Origin: Chitinophagaceae bacterium
GTDB lineage: Bacteria; Bacteroidota; Bacteroidia; Chitinophagales; UBA10324
DNA length: 64,000 nt
Reading direction: 5' to 3'
NCBI GenBank assembly: GCA_016704325.1
Contig: JADJAG010000005.1
Location: forward strand, 62,001-126,000
Both the position numbers and the translations under genes were made by a program. Numbering within the stretch: the first letter of the stretch is position 1; the number at the start of each line of letters is the position of its first letter. Under the pieces are notes generated by a model, which saw only the letters and a program-made list of their open reading frames with translations, was not told where the DNA came from and did not search any database. Positions 26,423-34,472 of this stretch are shown here, piece after piece.

Positions 26423-27811
26423 TTGAACATTCTGCTTACACATGGATATTTTATAGCCGAAGATCCTAAAGAACAGGAGATCATGAAGCCTTATGTGCCA
26501 TTAGGAATACTGTGCATTTCCGCATACCTGGAGCAACAGGGTTATGATAACCTGGTATTCGATTCCACTTTTTCTTCTTTTGAAAAACTACAGCAACAAC
26601 TGCTTGCGCAGCGGCCGGATGTGATCGGTATCTATACCAACCTGATGACGAAATTGAATGTGCTGCGTATCATTCGATTTGTGAAAAGCCAGACTTCCTT
26701 AAAACATGTTAAAATAATTTTAGGCGGTCCGGAAGTGCGTAACCACGTCAATAACTTCTTGAAATCAGGTGCTGATATATTAGTGCTGGGTGAAGGCGAA
26801 CAAACCATGCTGGAGTTAGTTGAGTTCTTCGATTTGAAATCACAAAAGGGATTGGAAGAAATACAGGGTATTGCATTTCTGAATCAAAAGGAGGAAATAT
26901 TCAAAACGGCGCCACGTGCAAATATCCGAAACCTGCAAGAGTTGCCTTTTCCCAATCGTAAAAAGGTAAACCTGCAATTGTATTTCGATGCATGGAAAAA
27001 CAGGCACGGTGAAAGTGCCATCTCTGTAAGTACCATGCGTGGTTGTCCTTACACTTGTAAATGGTGCAGCCGCGCCGTATACGGACAAACCTATCGCAGG
27101 AGAACTGCAAAGCAAGTAGTGGAAGAACTTGCCGGCATTCAACGAGATTATACCTTTGACACCATCTGGTTTGTTGACGATGTGTTTACCATCAGCCACC
27201 AATGGCTGCGTGAATTCGTGAATGAATTGAAGAGTCAGGCAATACAAATCCGGTATGAATGTATAACCCGTTCCGACAGAATGAATGAAACGGTGATTCA
27301 ACTGTTGAAGGAAAGTGGTTGCTTCCGGATATGGATCGGAGCAGAGAGTGGATCACAAAAAATAATTGATGCCATGGACAGAAGGGTCAACGTGAACCAG
27401 GTTCGTGAAATGATTCAACTAACAAAGCAACATGGGATTCAGGCCGGCACCTTTATCATGGTTGGTTATCCAGGAGAAACAGATGAGGATGTGCAGCTCA
27501 CGCTGGAACACTTAAAAAAATCTGATCCGGATCAATACACTATTACCGTAGCTTATCCGATTAAAGGTACCCCACTCTATGAAGAAGTTGAGCATGCTTT
27601 CATATCGCATTTACCCTGGGAGTCTTCTACCGACCGGCAAATAGATTTCAAGCGAACATACTCACGGAAATATTATGATTATGCTGTGCGTTGGATTTAT
27701 AATGAGATGGCACTGCATAAATTGAATGGCAACATGTCAAAAAAGTGGATGCATAGAATAAAGTCTTTTGCGACGCGTAGCTTGATGAAGTGGGAAATAA
27801 AGAAAGGCTGA
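26423..27811 (+). CDS. Cobalamin-binding radical SAM protein
   Basis: 462 residues from a TTG at 26423, the only start compatible with the N-terminal strand Asn-Ile-Leu-Leu-Thr-His-Gly. Residues about 1-135 resemble the B12-binding domain of class B radical SAM methyltransferases and BchE-like enzymes, with Leu-Gly-Gly-Pro-Glu and Gly-Glu-Gly-Glu. The radical SAM core has the Fe-S motif Cys208-x3-Cys212-x2-Cys215 in Met-Arg-Gly-Cys-Pro-Tyr-Thr-Cys-Lys-Trp-Cys, then Val-Asp-Asp-Val-Phe and Ile-Gly-Ala-Glu-Ser-Gly. Such enzymes use 5'-deoxyadenosyl radicals for methylation or ring chemistry in lipid, cofactor or natural-product pathways. Its product cannot be inferred; the preceding methyltransferase is the only functional hint. 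Confidence 0.85.
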   Translation: MNILLTHGYFIAEDPKEQEIMKPYVPLGILCISAYLEQQGYDNLVFDSTFSSFEKLQQQLLAQRPDVIGIYTNLMTKLNVLRIIRFVKSQTSLKHVKIILGGPEVRNHVNNFLKSGADILVLGEGEQTMLELVEFFDLKSQKGLEEIQGIAFLNQKEEIFKTAPRANIRNLQELPFPNRKKVNLQLYFDAWKNRHGESAISVSTMRGCPYTCKWCSRAVYGQTYRRRTAKQVVEELAGIQRDYTFDTIWFVDDVFTISHQWLREFVNELKSQAIQIRYECITRSDRMNETVIQLLKESGCFRIWIGAESGSQKIIDAMDRRVNVNQVREMIQLTKQHGIQAGTFIMVGYPGETDEDVQLTLEHLKKSDPDQYTITVAYPIKGTPLYEEVEHAFISHLPWESSTDRQIDFKRTYSRKYYDYAVRWIYNEMALHKLNGNMSKKWMHRIKSFATRSLMKWEIKKG

Positions 27812-28072
27812 CAACCTATATTTTTCAGCGTTCTCTTTTTTGGAAAACGGTGTCTATTACAAAAGTGAAGAACCGAGCTGTCCCATGCGAATAAGACTTA
27901 TGTCTAAGAGAAATAAATGTACAGGTTTGAATCTACTACACCAATCCAAGACATTTTTAGTGCCCGGTCTGGCCGGCATTTAAGAGATTAAGTGAATTGT
28001 CGCATAACCGTTAATGATATCTCCGGCAATTTCTTAATGGGTTTTTGTAATTTTAACTCAAATATTAATACC

Positions 28073-28294
28073 ATGCACATTGTTGAAGACCGAATCACTA
28101 ACCTTCAAAAAGAGCTCATGAAGATTTTTAGCTTAGAGCTTACTGAGGAAGAGCTATCTGAAGTGCGCAATATGCTTGCGAAATATTTTGCCGGCAGGGC
28201 CTCATCAGAAATGGATAAACTTTGGAAAGAGCGGGGCTATTCACAGGAAACAATTAATGAATGGCTGAATAATCATTTGAGAACTCCCTATTGA
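28073..28294 (+). CDS. Probable antitoxin of a PIN-domain toxin-antitoxin pair
   Basis: 73 residues from the ATG at 28073 (a longer frame upstream has no supporting features). Helical and acidic, with Leu-Thr-Glu-Glu-Glu-Leu-Ser-Glu-Val and a C-terminal Trp-Leu-Asn-Asn-His segment. It directly precedes a PIN toxin, whose ATG overlaps its TGA by one base, the usual antitoxin-first arrangement. Its N-terminal DNA-binding fold is not recognisable, so the call rests on context. Confidence 0.7.
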   Translation: MHIVEDRITNLQKELMKIFSLELTEEELSEVRNMLAKYFAGRASSEMDKLWKERGYSQETINEWLNNHLRTPY

Positions 28295-28704
28295 TGAAGA
28301 TTGTATTGGACACAAATATTGTCCTTATTTCTATACCAACTGTTTCACCCTATCGGCTAATTTATGACTCACTTCTTGAAAGGAAATATGAATTGATAAT
28401 TAGCCAGGAGATTCTATTGGAGTATGAAGAAATTGTTCTATTGAGAGCCAATCGAATTATTGCGGATAATGTAATTGGTATGTTGCTTACTTTAGAGAAT
28501 GTACTGAAACAGGATATTTATTACAGATGGAATTTGATTATAGCTGATATGGATGATAATAAGTTCACCGATACCTATATCGTTGCTGACGCTGATTTTC
28601 TTGTTACTAATGATTCTCATTTTAGGGAGCTCAGAAATATTTCCTTTCCTAAGATTAACGTGATTGATATTGAAGCATTTGCCGACATACTTAAAAGGCT
28701 ATAG
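28294..28704 (+). CDS. PIN-domain toxin, putative toxin-antitoxin component
   Basis: 136 residues from ATG 28294. PIN-type ribonuclease: conserved acidic residues in Val-Leu-Asp-Thr-Asn-Ile-Val (N-terminus), Leu-Glu-Tyr-Glu-Glu (about 47-51), Asp-x-x-Asp-Asn-Lys-Phe-x-Asp (about 89-97) and Ala-Asp-Ala-Asp-Phe-Leu-Val-Thr-Asn-Asp (about 101-110). All four expected metal-binding acids are present. Matches the 'PIN family putative toxin' subgroup that is short and paired with a small acidic antitoxin. Likely target is RNA; specificity unknown. Convergent with priA, 4 bp apart. Confidence 0.85.
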   Translation: MKIVLDTNIVLISIPTVSPYRLIYDSLLERKYELIISQEILLEYEEIVLLRANRIIADNVIGMLLTLENVLKQDIYYRWNLIIADMDDNKFTDTYIVADADFLVTNDSHFRELRNISFPKINVIDIEAFADILKRL

Positions 28705-28708
28705 TATC

Positions 28709-31195
28709 CTAATACGGATCAACATCCACCACCACCTGCACACTCCTGTAAGCAGCCGTTTCCTGCAACCGCTGTAATTCTTCACGTATCCTGTTCTTAA
28801 CATGCAGAATCAATGGTCCTGATCTTTCCAGTTTAATCAGTACCTGCACGAGGTATTGATTCTTGATGCGGGCTACCGGAGGTTCAGCAGGTCCCAGTAA
28901 TTTTTTCTGCAGTTCTTTCTGTAATGCATCTGATACCAGCCGGCTGGCCTGCCATACAATTTTTTTATCCTTATGTTTGAAAGTAAGTTGTATCAGCCTC
29001 GAGAAGGGCGGATACTGAAATTTTTTCCGGTGCCGTATCTCTTCCTCAAAAAATCCACGATAATCATGATTGATAATAAACGGTAACAGCGTATTATTCA
29101 TGTTACTGGTCTGAATAATTACCCTGCCGCGTTTCGTGATCCTGCCGGGCCTTCCGCTCACCTGCGACATGAGTTGAAATCCTCTTTCAGCAGATCGGAA
29201 ATCTGCATAGCTGATTAATTGATCCGCATTCAGAATGCCAACCATCGAAACATTGGCGAAATCCAAACCTTTGGTCACCATTTGTGTGCCAACCAGCACC
29301 TGTGTTTTGCCGCGTTCAAAATCGCCGATTATTTTTTGATAGCCATTCTTGCTACGAACCGCATCATAGTCCATGCGTGCTATGGAAACACCCGGTAAGA
29401 ATATCTTCAGATCATCTTCAATCTTCTCGGTGCCAAAACCTGTAATCTTTATATGACTTCCACCACATGCAGGGCATTGCACAAAAGAATTTTTGCGATG
29501 GCCGCAGTAATGACATTTTAATTCATGCTGAAATTTATGATAGGTGAGGTGTACATCACAATTCGGACACATGGCCACCCAGCCACAGGTTTCACATTCC
29601 ATATACGGTGCGTAGCCGCGTCTGTTCTGAAAGAGTATGACTTGCTCCTTCTTTTCAATAGTGGCCTTCATCTCATCCAGCAGTGTTGCTGTAAAATGAG
29701 CATGTAATTGTTTTTTCTTCTTCGCTTCTTTTACATCAGCAATCAGTATCTCCGGCATTTCCAGTCCTGCATAACGTTCATTGAGCACGGTAAGTCCAAA
29801 TTTACCGGTGGTTGCATTTTGATAGCTTTCTAAAGAAGGCGTTGCGCTGCCAAGCAAAGTTTTTGCGCCAAACAGCGAAGCCAGGTAGATGGCAGCATCG
29901 CGGCCATTATACCTTGGTGCAGGATCATTTTGTTTGTAGGATGGATCATGCTCTTCATCCACAATCACCAGTCCCGGGTTTTCAAATGGAAGAAACAAAG
30001 CGGAACGTGCCCCGAGAATAATTTGATAGGAACCATGCAATAATTTATTCCAGATCTCCACCCGTTCCTGTGGATTAAACCTGGAATGATAGATACCTAT
30101 CTTGTTTCCGAATTGCTTTCTAAGGCGTTCGATGATTTGTGTGGTAAGCGCAATTTCCGGTAACAGGTATAAAACTTGTTTGCCGGCAGCAATCGCCTCT
30201 TCCATCAGCCTGATGTATACGTTTGTTTTTCCGCTGCCGGTTACACCATAAAGAAGCGCCACATTCTTTTCTTTAAATTGTTGCCTGCACGCATTCAATG
30301 CCGCCTCCTGAGTTGGTGTCAGGTCAAAAGCGATGTTCTCTGTTACCACCTCTGCAAGCCTGCCGGTCTCTTTTTTTGTTTGCAGGAATATGTTCTTTTT
30401 TATCAAAGCATTCAATGCAGCTTGGTCTGCCTTCGATTTTTCCAGCAGATCACTTTTTAATATCTCTTTGTAACGGGTTCCTTGCAGGTTGCTCAGATGC
30501 GTGTAAGCCATCAGTAATTCCAATTGCTTCGGAGCCTTTTTTTCCAGTTCGTCGAAGATGGGGCGCAACTGGTCATCTTTCTCATAGACAGGATTGATGC
30601 TGATAAAGGTTTCCATTTTCGGTTTGAAGCGCTCCAGCAATTGCTCTTTCACAACTACTACATTTTTTTTCAATAGCGACTGAATCAGCGGATAGACCGT
30701 TTTCTGGCGCAAAATTTTACTGATCTCTTCAATAGTCAGTTCCTTTTGAACAGTGAGCGCTTCTGCTATTAAGTATTCTTTATCGGAAAGGTTGGAGAAG
30801 TTGTCGTTGAAGGAAGGGTGCAACCGGATGCTGGTCTCACTTTCCAGTTTAAATCCGGAAGGAAGTGCGGCATTCATCACATCACCTTCTGCGCACAGAT
30901 AATAAGCTGCCATCCATTCCCAGAATTTCAACTGCGTTTCTGTAACGATCGCCACATCATCGAGCACAGAAATAACCGGCTTTATTTTATATTCTTTTGG
31001 AATATTATGGTGAATACGCTTGATGATACCGGCATAAATTTTTCGTTGACCGAATTGAATTTCCACACGTTTTCCGACTGTAGCAACCGATTCTAATTCT
31101 TTCGGAATGCCATAGGTGTAGTTTATTGGCAGTGATAAGGGAAGTATTACCTCTGCAAAAGTTGATATTTCCTCCAATAATAAATCCGGATACAT
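28709..31195 (-). CDS. priA: Primosomal protein N' (replication restart helicase)
   Basis: 828 residues, normal for Bacteroidota PriA. Superfamily 2 helicase that reloads the replisome at stalled forks. N-terminal DNA-binding part begins Tyr-Ala/Phe-Ala-Glu-Val-Ile-Leu-Pro-Leu; Walker A Gly-Val-Thr-Gly-Ser-Gly-Lys-Thr near 318 and Asp-Glu-Glu-His near 413. The zinc region carries eight cysteines in four Cys-x2-Cys pairs (about 540-580). Helicase motifs Ser-Ala-Thr-Pro, Gln-Asn-Arg-Arg-Gly and Gly-Thr-Gln-Met-Val-Thr-Lys-Gly are present. Last gene of a minus-strand run from dgkA; the 220-residue HEPN partner gene ends 8 bp before it. Confidence 0.96.
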   Translation of the reverse strand: MYPDLLLEEISTFAEVILPLSLPINYTYGIPKELESVATVGKRVEIQFGQRKIYAGIIKRIHHNIPKEYKIKPVISVLDDVAIVTETQLKFWEWMAAYYLCAEGDVMNAALPSGFKLESETSIRLHPSFNDNFSNLSDKEYLIAEALTVQKELTIEEISKILRQKTVYPLIQSLLKKNVVVVKEQLLERFKPKMETFISINPVYEKDDQLRPIFDELEKKAPKQLELLMAYTHLSNLQGTRYKEILKSDLLEKSKADQAALNALIKKNIFLQTKKETGRLAEVVTENIAFDLTPTQEAALNACRQQFKEKNVALLYGVTGSGKTNVYIRLMEEAIAAGKQVLYLLPEIALTTQIIERLRKQFGNKIGIYHSRFNPQERVEIWNKLLHGSYQIILGARSALFLPFENPGLVIVDEEHDPSYKQNDPAPRYNGRDAAIYLASLFGAKTLLGSATPSLESYQNATTGKFGLTVLNERYAGLEMPEILIADVKEAKKKKQLHAHFTATLLDEMKATIEKKEQVILFQNRRGYAPYMECETCGWVAMCPNCDVHLTYHKFQHELKCHYCGHRKNSFVQCPACGGSHIKITGFGTEKIEDDLKIFLPGVSIARMDYDAVRSKNGYQKIIGDFERGKTQVLVGTQMVTKGLDFANVSMVGILNADQLISYADFRSAERGFQLMSQVSGRPGRITKRGRVIIQTSNMNNTLLPFIINHDYRGFFEEEIRHRKKFQYPPFSRLIQLTFKHKDKKIVWQASRLVSDALQKELQKKLLGPAEPPVARIKNQYLVQVLIKLERSGPLILHVKNRIREELQRLQETAAYRSVQVVVDVDPY

Positions 31196-31203
31196 CTATT
31201 AAT

Positions 31204-31866
31204 TTAACTGATACTCAGAATTTCATCGTAATTAATATATGCTAGAAAGCCATGCTCAACTAAATAACCATCATCCATAGCTTTTAATGCTGCTGCAGTA
31301 ATCTTTTCTTCTTGCGTGGCATTAGTATTAAATAGCTTCCTCAGACCTTTTCCTGTCCAGTATTTTATGCTATAGTTCTGATCCATTGAAACAATGCCTG
31401 CATTTAAAACAATTCCATCATTTCTCGTGATCGTTACTGCTCTTCCGGTCTTAAGTGCCTGAAGGCGCTTTGAATTGATAAGTATCGAATAATTGATTCT
31501 TTCACCGGCGATTACAATATCATTAATCTCAGTAAATTCTTTATTTACCGGAAACATTAATTTGATATTTCTAACTAGCGGGCTTTCACTATTTATTATA
31601 TTGATCCTTGCTATGGAGTGATATTCATCCTTACTCAAATTATTTCGAAACACTTCAAGTAACTCCCGAATTATTACTAACTGAGAAAAATGATCAAATC
31701 TTCTGTCACTTAGTTGCCAGGCATATTGAGGAGTTTCAAAACTGGATTCGGAAGGAGTAAGTAAGATAAAATCACATGACCTTCCTTCTAGATTAAAGTC
31801 CAGTTGTTTAAGGAAATATTTTTCAATGAGTCTTAGTGTATTTTCAATTGTTATTTCAACTACCAT
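31204..31866 (-). CDS. Hypothetical protein, partner of the HEPN gene
   Basis: 220 residues, no family recognised. N-terminal part is acidic and helical; a repeat-like hydrophobic core follows and a lysine-rich segment lies near 145-190 (Asn-Ser-Lys-Arg, Lys-Thr-Gly-Arg-Ala-Val-Thr-Ile-Thr-Arg). No signal peptide or membrane segment. Its ATG overlaps the HEPN gene's end by 7 bp, so the two are coupled. By context it may be the neutraliser or co-component of the HEPN protein, but no nucleotidyltransferase (MNT) motif Gly-Ser-x(10)-Asp-x-Asp, the usual HEPN partner, is present. Confidence 0.7.
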   Translation of the reverse strand: MVVEITIENTLRLIEKYFLKQLDFNLEGRSCDFILLTPSESSFETPQYAWQLSDRRFDHFSQLVIIRELLEVFRNNLSKDEYHSIARINIINSESPLVRNIKLMFPVNKEFTEINDIVIAGERINYSILINSKRLQALKTGRAVTITRNDGIVLNAGIVSMDQNYSIKYWTGKGLRKLFNTNATQEEKITAAALKAMDDGYLVEHGFLAYINYDEILSIS

Positions 31867-32285
31867 AGCTTTTTTATCCAGTTTAAAATTCCATTTTCAT
31901 GGTCTTCAATGGCACTTAGAATTTCTTCCAACTCAGGCTTAGAAGAGGAGTCAACTTTATTGTACCTGTCAGATTCCTTCCAGCCGGAAAGTAACGACCA
32001 GTTTGCTGCAAATTGAGGGTTTTTTTGTTTCTCTTCATCTAATAGTTTCTGTAATCCACCTAATTTAATTAGCAAATCAAATTTATGGGTTAAGAATGAT
32101 TTTGAAATTTCCCCGGTTTCAGGATATTCTGAATCCAATATTTTACATATCCGTGATTTTAACGCAGCTTCAATTATATATCCGCTGAGATAGCGGGCTC
32201 CAGTGTAGCGTCCATTTAAAATGAGTAATCGGGTCTCCTGCAAACGTTCCATTGCAAGCTCATGAAAATGTTTTCTGTCTGGCAT
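31860..32285 (-). CDS. HEPN-domain protein
   Basis: 141 residues from ATG 32285; a 36-bp longer frame upstream lacks conserved residues. Four-helix HEPN-like pattern: Glu-Leu-Ala-Met-Glu-Arg-Leu-Gln-Glu-Thr-Arg, Arg-Tyr-Leu-Ser-Gly-Tyr-Ile-Ile-Glu-Ala-Ala-Leu-Lys-Ser-Arg-Ile, Thr-His-Lys-Phe-Asp-Leu-Leu-Ile-Lys, Asn-Trp-Ser-Leu-Leu-Ser-Gly-Trp. The Arg-x4-6-His RNase signature of toxic HEPN proteins is not seen, so it may be a non-catalytic or sensor type. Pairs by a 7-bp overlap with an unknown gene; probable defence or toxin-antitoxin-like cassette inserted between the GNAT-like gene and priA. Confidence 0.7.
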   Translation of the reverse strand: MPDRKHFHELAMERLQETRLLILNGRYTGARYLSGYIIEAALKSRICKILDSEYPETGEISKSFLTHKFDLLIKLGGLQKLLDEEKQKNPQFAANWSLLSGWKESDRYNKVDSSSKPELEEILSAIEDHENGILNWIKKLW

Positions 32286-32337
32286 ACCTATATAAACTTG
32301 AATACAAAAATATAATAGCAAAGTAAGGCAATTATCT

Positions 32338-33507
32338 TCATTCTAAAACAGGCGCCCGATAAAACGGCTTCTCCGGATCAAAGATTTTTCGGTAGGTGCG
32401 GTATCTTTTGCAAACAGTTGTTCCCAGGTTCTCTACCATACGTATCATCTTCGGATTAAAATCACCAACCCAGTTCATCTCCAGCGTCTTGTATTTTTTT
32501 AAGGGCTGCACCACATTTCCGGTGGCAACAATCAAGGCACCATCAATTCCTTTGCCCTGGAAATCAGGTACTACCCCAAACAATACGCCGAACATCTTAT
32601 CAATAACTCCACGCCACCGGTAATAAGCAAATTTTAGTTTGCCATACCAATCCAACCTGCCGTTTAAATGGCGAATCACCTGGTTAATTTCCGGCAGCAT
32701 CACAAAAAATGCAATAGGCCGATCTTTGAAATAGCCAAACCAGATCAGCCGCTCATCCATAATAGGAAGCATTTTTTTCATGGTAGCTATTGTCTGCTCC
32801 ACAGTTACCGGTTTAAAAAATCCCATCTTAGCCCAGGCTTCATTATAGACCTGTGTAAGATCGGCTGCGTATTTGTTAATCTGAGCCTTGCGTACATGTT
32901 CAAAACGGAAGGCCGGACTCTTGAAAATTCGTTGCGCCTTTTCTCTGAATAGCAGCGGTACTTCTTTTTCTACATCATATCTGAATACCAGTTGATTGAA
33001 GTACGTCTGAAAACCATACGCTTCAAATAATTGGATATAATAAGCAGGATTGTAATTCATCTGATAGGTAGGCGGCGCGAAACCTTCTACCTGTAATCCC
33101 CACCAGGCCGTACGGTCACCAAAGTTGATAGGGCCATCCATGGCTTCCATTCCCCTGGCAGCCAGCCATTCTTTAGCCGCATCGAAAAGTGTGTTGGCAG
33201 CATACTGATCATTGATACATTCAAAAAAACCCAGTCCGCCGGTAACATATTCAGAAGTGCGGGCAGTCTTTTCATTTACAAATGCGGCAATCCTTCCTAT
33301 CAATTTACCGTTGTCGTTTTTCAGAATCCAGCGGGTAGCAGCCCCTGATTTGAATAGCTTATTTTTCTCCCGGTCAAAAACATTCCTGATATCATTATCC
33401 AGGGGACGAATCCAATTGGCATCGCCTTTATAAATGGAAACCGGCACTTCAAGAAATTGTTTTTCGGTAACGGAATTGTTAACGTCTATCAGTTGCATAT
33501 TCATCAT
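32338..33507 (-). CDS. GNAT-like conserved protein
   Basis: 389 residues. Two acetyltransferase-like halves can be traced: Gly-Arg-Ile-Ala-Ala-Phe-Val near 70-76 with Gly-Phe-Phe-Glu, and near 285-330 Val-Val-Pro-Asp-Phe-Gln-Gly-Lys-Gly-Ile-Asp-Gly-Ala-Leu, which resembles the acetyl-CoA loop Arg/Gln-x-x-Gly-x-Gly/Ala. The middle region contains Trp-Trp-Gly-Leu-Gln-Val-Glu-Gly-Phe and Tyr-Asn-Pro-x-Tyr-Tyr-Ile. Substrate unknown. Overlaps dgkA by 4 bp, so co-transcribed with it. Confidence 0.75.
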   Translation of the reverse strand: MMNMQLIDVNNSVTEKQFLEVPVSIYKGDANWIRPLDNDIRNVFDREKNKLFKSGAATRWILKNDNGKLIGRIAAFVNEKTARTSEYVTGGLGFFECINDQYAANTLFDAAKEWLAARGMEAMDGPINFGDRTAWWGLQVEGFAPPTYQMNYNPAYYIQLFEAYGFQTYFNQLVFRYDVEKEVPLLFREKAQRIFKSPAFRFEHVRKAQINKYAADLTQVYNEAWAKMGFFKPVTVEQTIATMKKMLPIMDERLIWFGYFKDRPIAFFVMLPEINQVIRHLNGRLDWYGKLKFAYYRWRGVIDKMFGVLFGVVPDFQGKGIDGALIVATGNVVQPLKKYKTLEMNWVGDFNPKMIRMVENLGTTVCKRYRTYRKIFDPEKPFYRAPVLE

Positions 33508-33872
33508 TTAATAAAGTAAGGTATGAAAACCAATATGCTGATCGTTAAGGAAGCAAGGCCGGCAATAAAAACCGCTCCGGCAGCAATATCCTTTACCTTG
33601 CCCGCGAGTTCATTATAACCCGGTGATACCAAATCCACCAGTTTTTCTACAGCAGTATTCAGGCATTCAGTAATAAGAAGTAGTGCAGCAGCAATTACCA
33701 CGAACAACCAATCAACTCGGCTGATGCCTAAATAAATACCCAGCAGTATTCCAACCAATACCACCATCGTCTGTATGCGTATGCTCACTTCTGTCCGGTA
33801 TGGAATCAGCATTCCATAAAATGCATTGAAAAACTTTTGTACAATGCTCCTGCTTTTAAATTCCCGGTCCAT
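33504..33872 (-). CDS. Diacylglycerol kinase family protein (DgkA type)
   Basis: 122 residues, integral membrane. Three hydrophobic helices and the DgkA catalytic signature Glu-Cys-Leu-Asn-Thr-Ala-Val-Glu-Lys-Leu-Val-Asp-Leu near 67-79 plus Val-Lys-Asp-Ile-Ala-Ala-Gly-Ala-Val near 91-99. Phosphorylates a lipid alcohol (diacylglycerol or undecaprenol) at the inner membrane; which of the two is not decidable here. First gene of the minus-strand run that leads to priA. Confidence 0.88.
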   Translation of the reverse strand: MDREFKSRSIVQKFFNAFYGMLIPYRTEVSIRIQTMVVLVGILLGIYLGISRVDWLFVVIAAALLLITECLNTAVEKLVDLVSPGYNELAGKVKDIAAGAVFIAGLASLTISILVFIPYFIK

Positions 33873-33954
33873 TTTTTTTTCAACAAAGAAAGTAGTTTTA
33901 CTTTAGTGGTAACTACTCAGTAGATGAATATTTAAGAAATAGAACACTGATCAA

Positions 33955-34042
33955 ACGGATTCTCACAGATTTTTATTTGATCATTTGTTATGGGTGCTTT
34001 AAATGAACACTACTGTAATCTGTGGATATCAGTCTAATCCGT
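33955..34042. repeat. Extragenic inverted repeat with CGGATT/AATCCG ends
   Basis: Outer arms ACGGATT (33955-33961) and AATCCGT (34036-34042) and inner arms CACAGATT / AATCTGTG (33964-33971 and 34017-34024) face each other. The text AATCCGTGTCATCCGTG is of the kind found as a dispersed extragenic repeat in several bacterial groups. No coding potential. Confidence 0.5.
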
Positions 34043-34179
34043 GTCATCCGTGTGCCGTTTTTCTTTTCTGCTGAGTAGTTGCCTTTGGTGAAATGCCTTT
34101 ACCTGGAAAAAAACAAGCGGGAGCTATAGCTGCAGCAATAAATAGATCTGACCGGTTTATTCCGTTTTCCATTCGTCGA

Positions 34180-34406
34180 GGGTGTACGACAAATTGGATA
34201 TTGATTATTGTGTGTTGAAATTGAGTATTGAGTATTTGAGTAAGTGAGTAAAGTAGCGTAGTGATTACAGAATGTAAAGTGATCGGCTTCGCCGCAACCA
34301 TTTATCCATTTAACCATTTATCCATTTAACCATTTAGCCATTTAGCCATTTAACCATTTAACCCACCAACCATTGCTTGACAAGTTGAACGAATTGTCGT
34401 ACACCC
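34180..34406. mobile_element. MITE-like element, copy 2 (227 bp)
   Basis: Terminal inverted repeats of 13 bp: GGGTGTACGACAA at both ends (second in reverse complement). Flanked by a perfect 8-bp duplication TTCGTCGA (34172-34179 and 34407-34414). The flank is itself nearly palindromic, so the duplication is judged together with copy 1, which shows the same length. The interior matches copy 1 except for the array: here about eight units of CCATTTA(A/G/T) versus about three. The right end is 66 bp before the ATG of the sortilin-like gene, so it probably lies in its promoter or leader. Confidence 0.85.
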
Positions 34407-34472
34407 TTCGTCGAAGATGGAACAACTTGTAATTCTTTTCTTGTATTTTCATCGCCACCAAGAAAACCGGTT

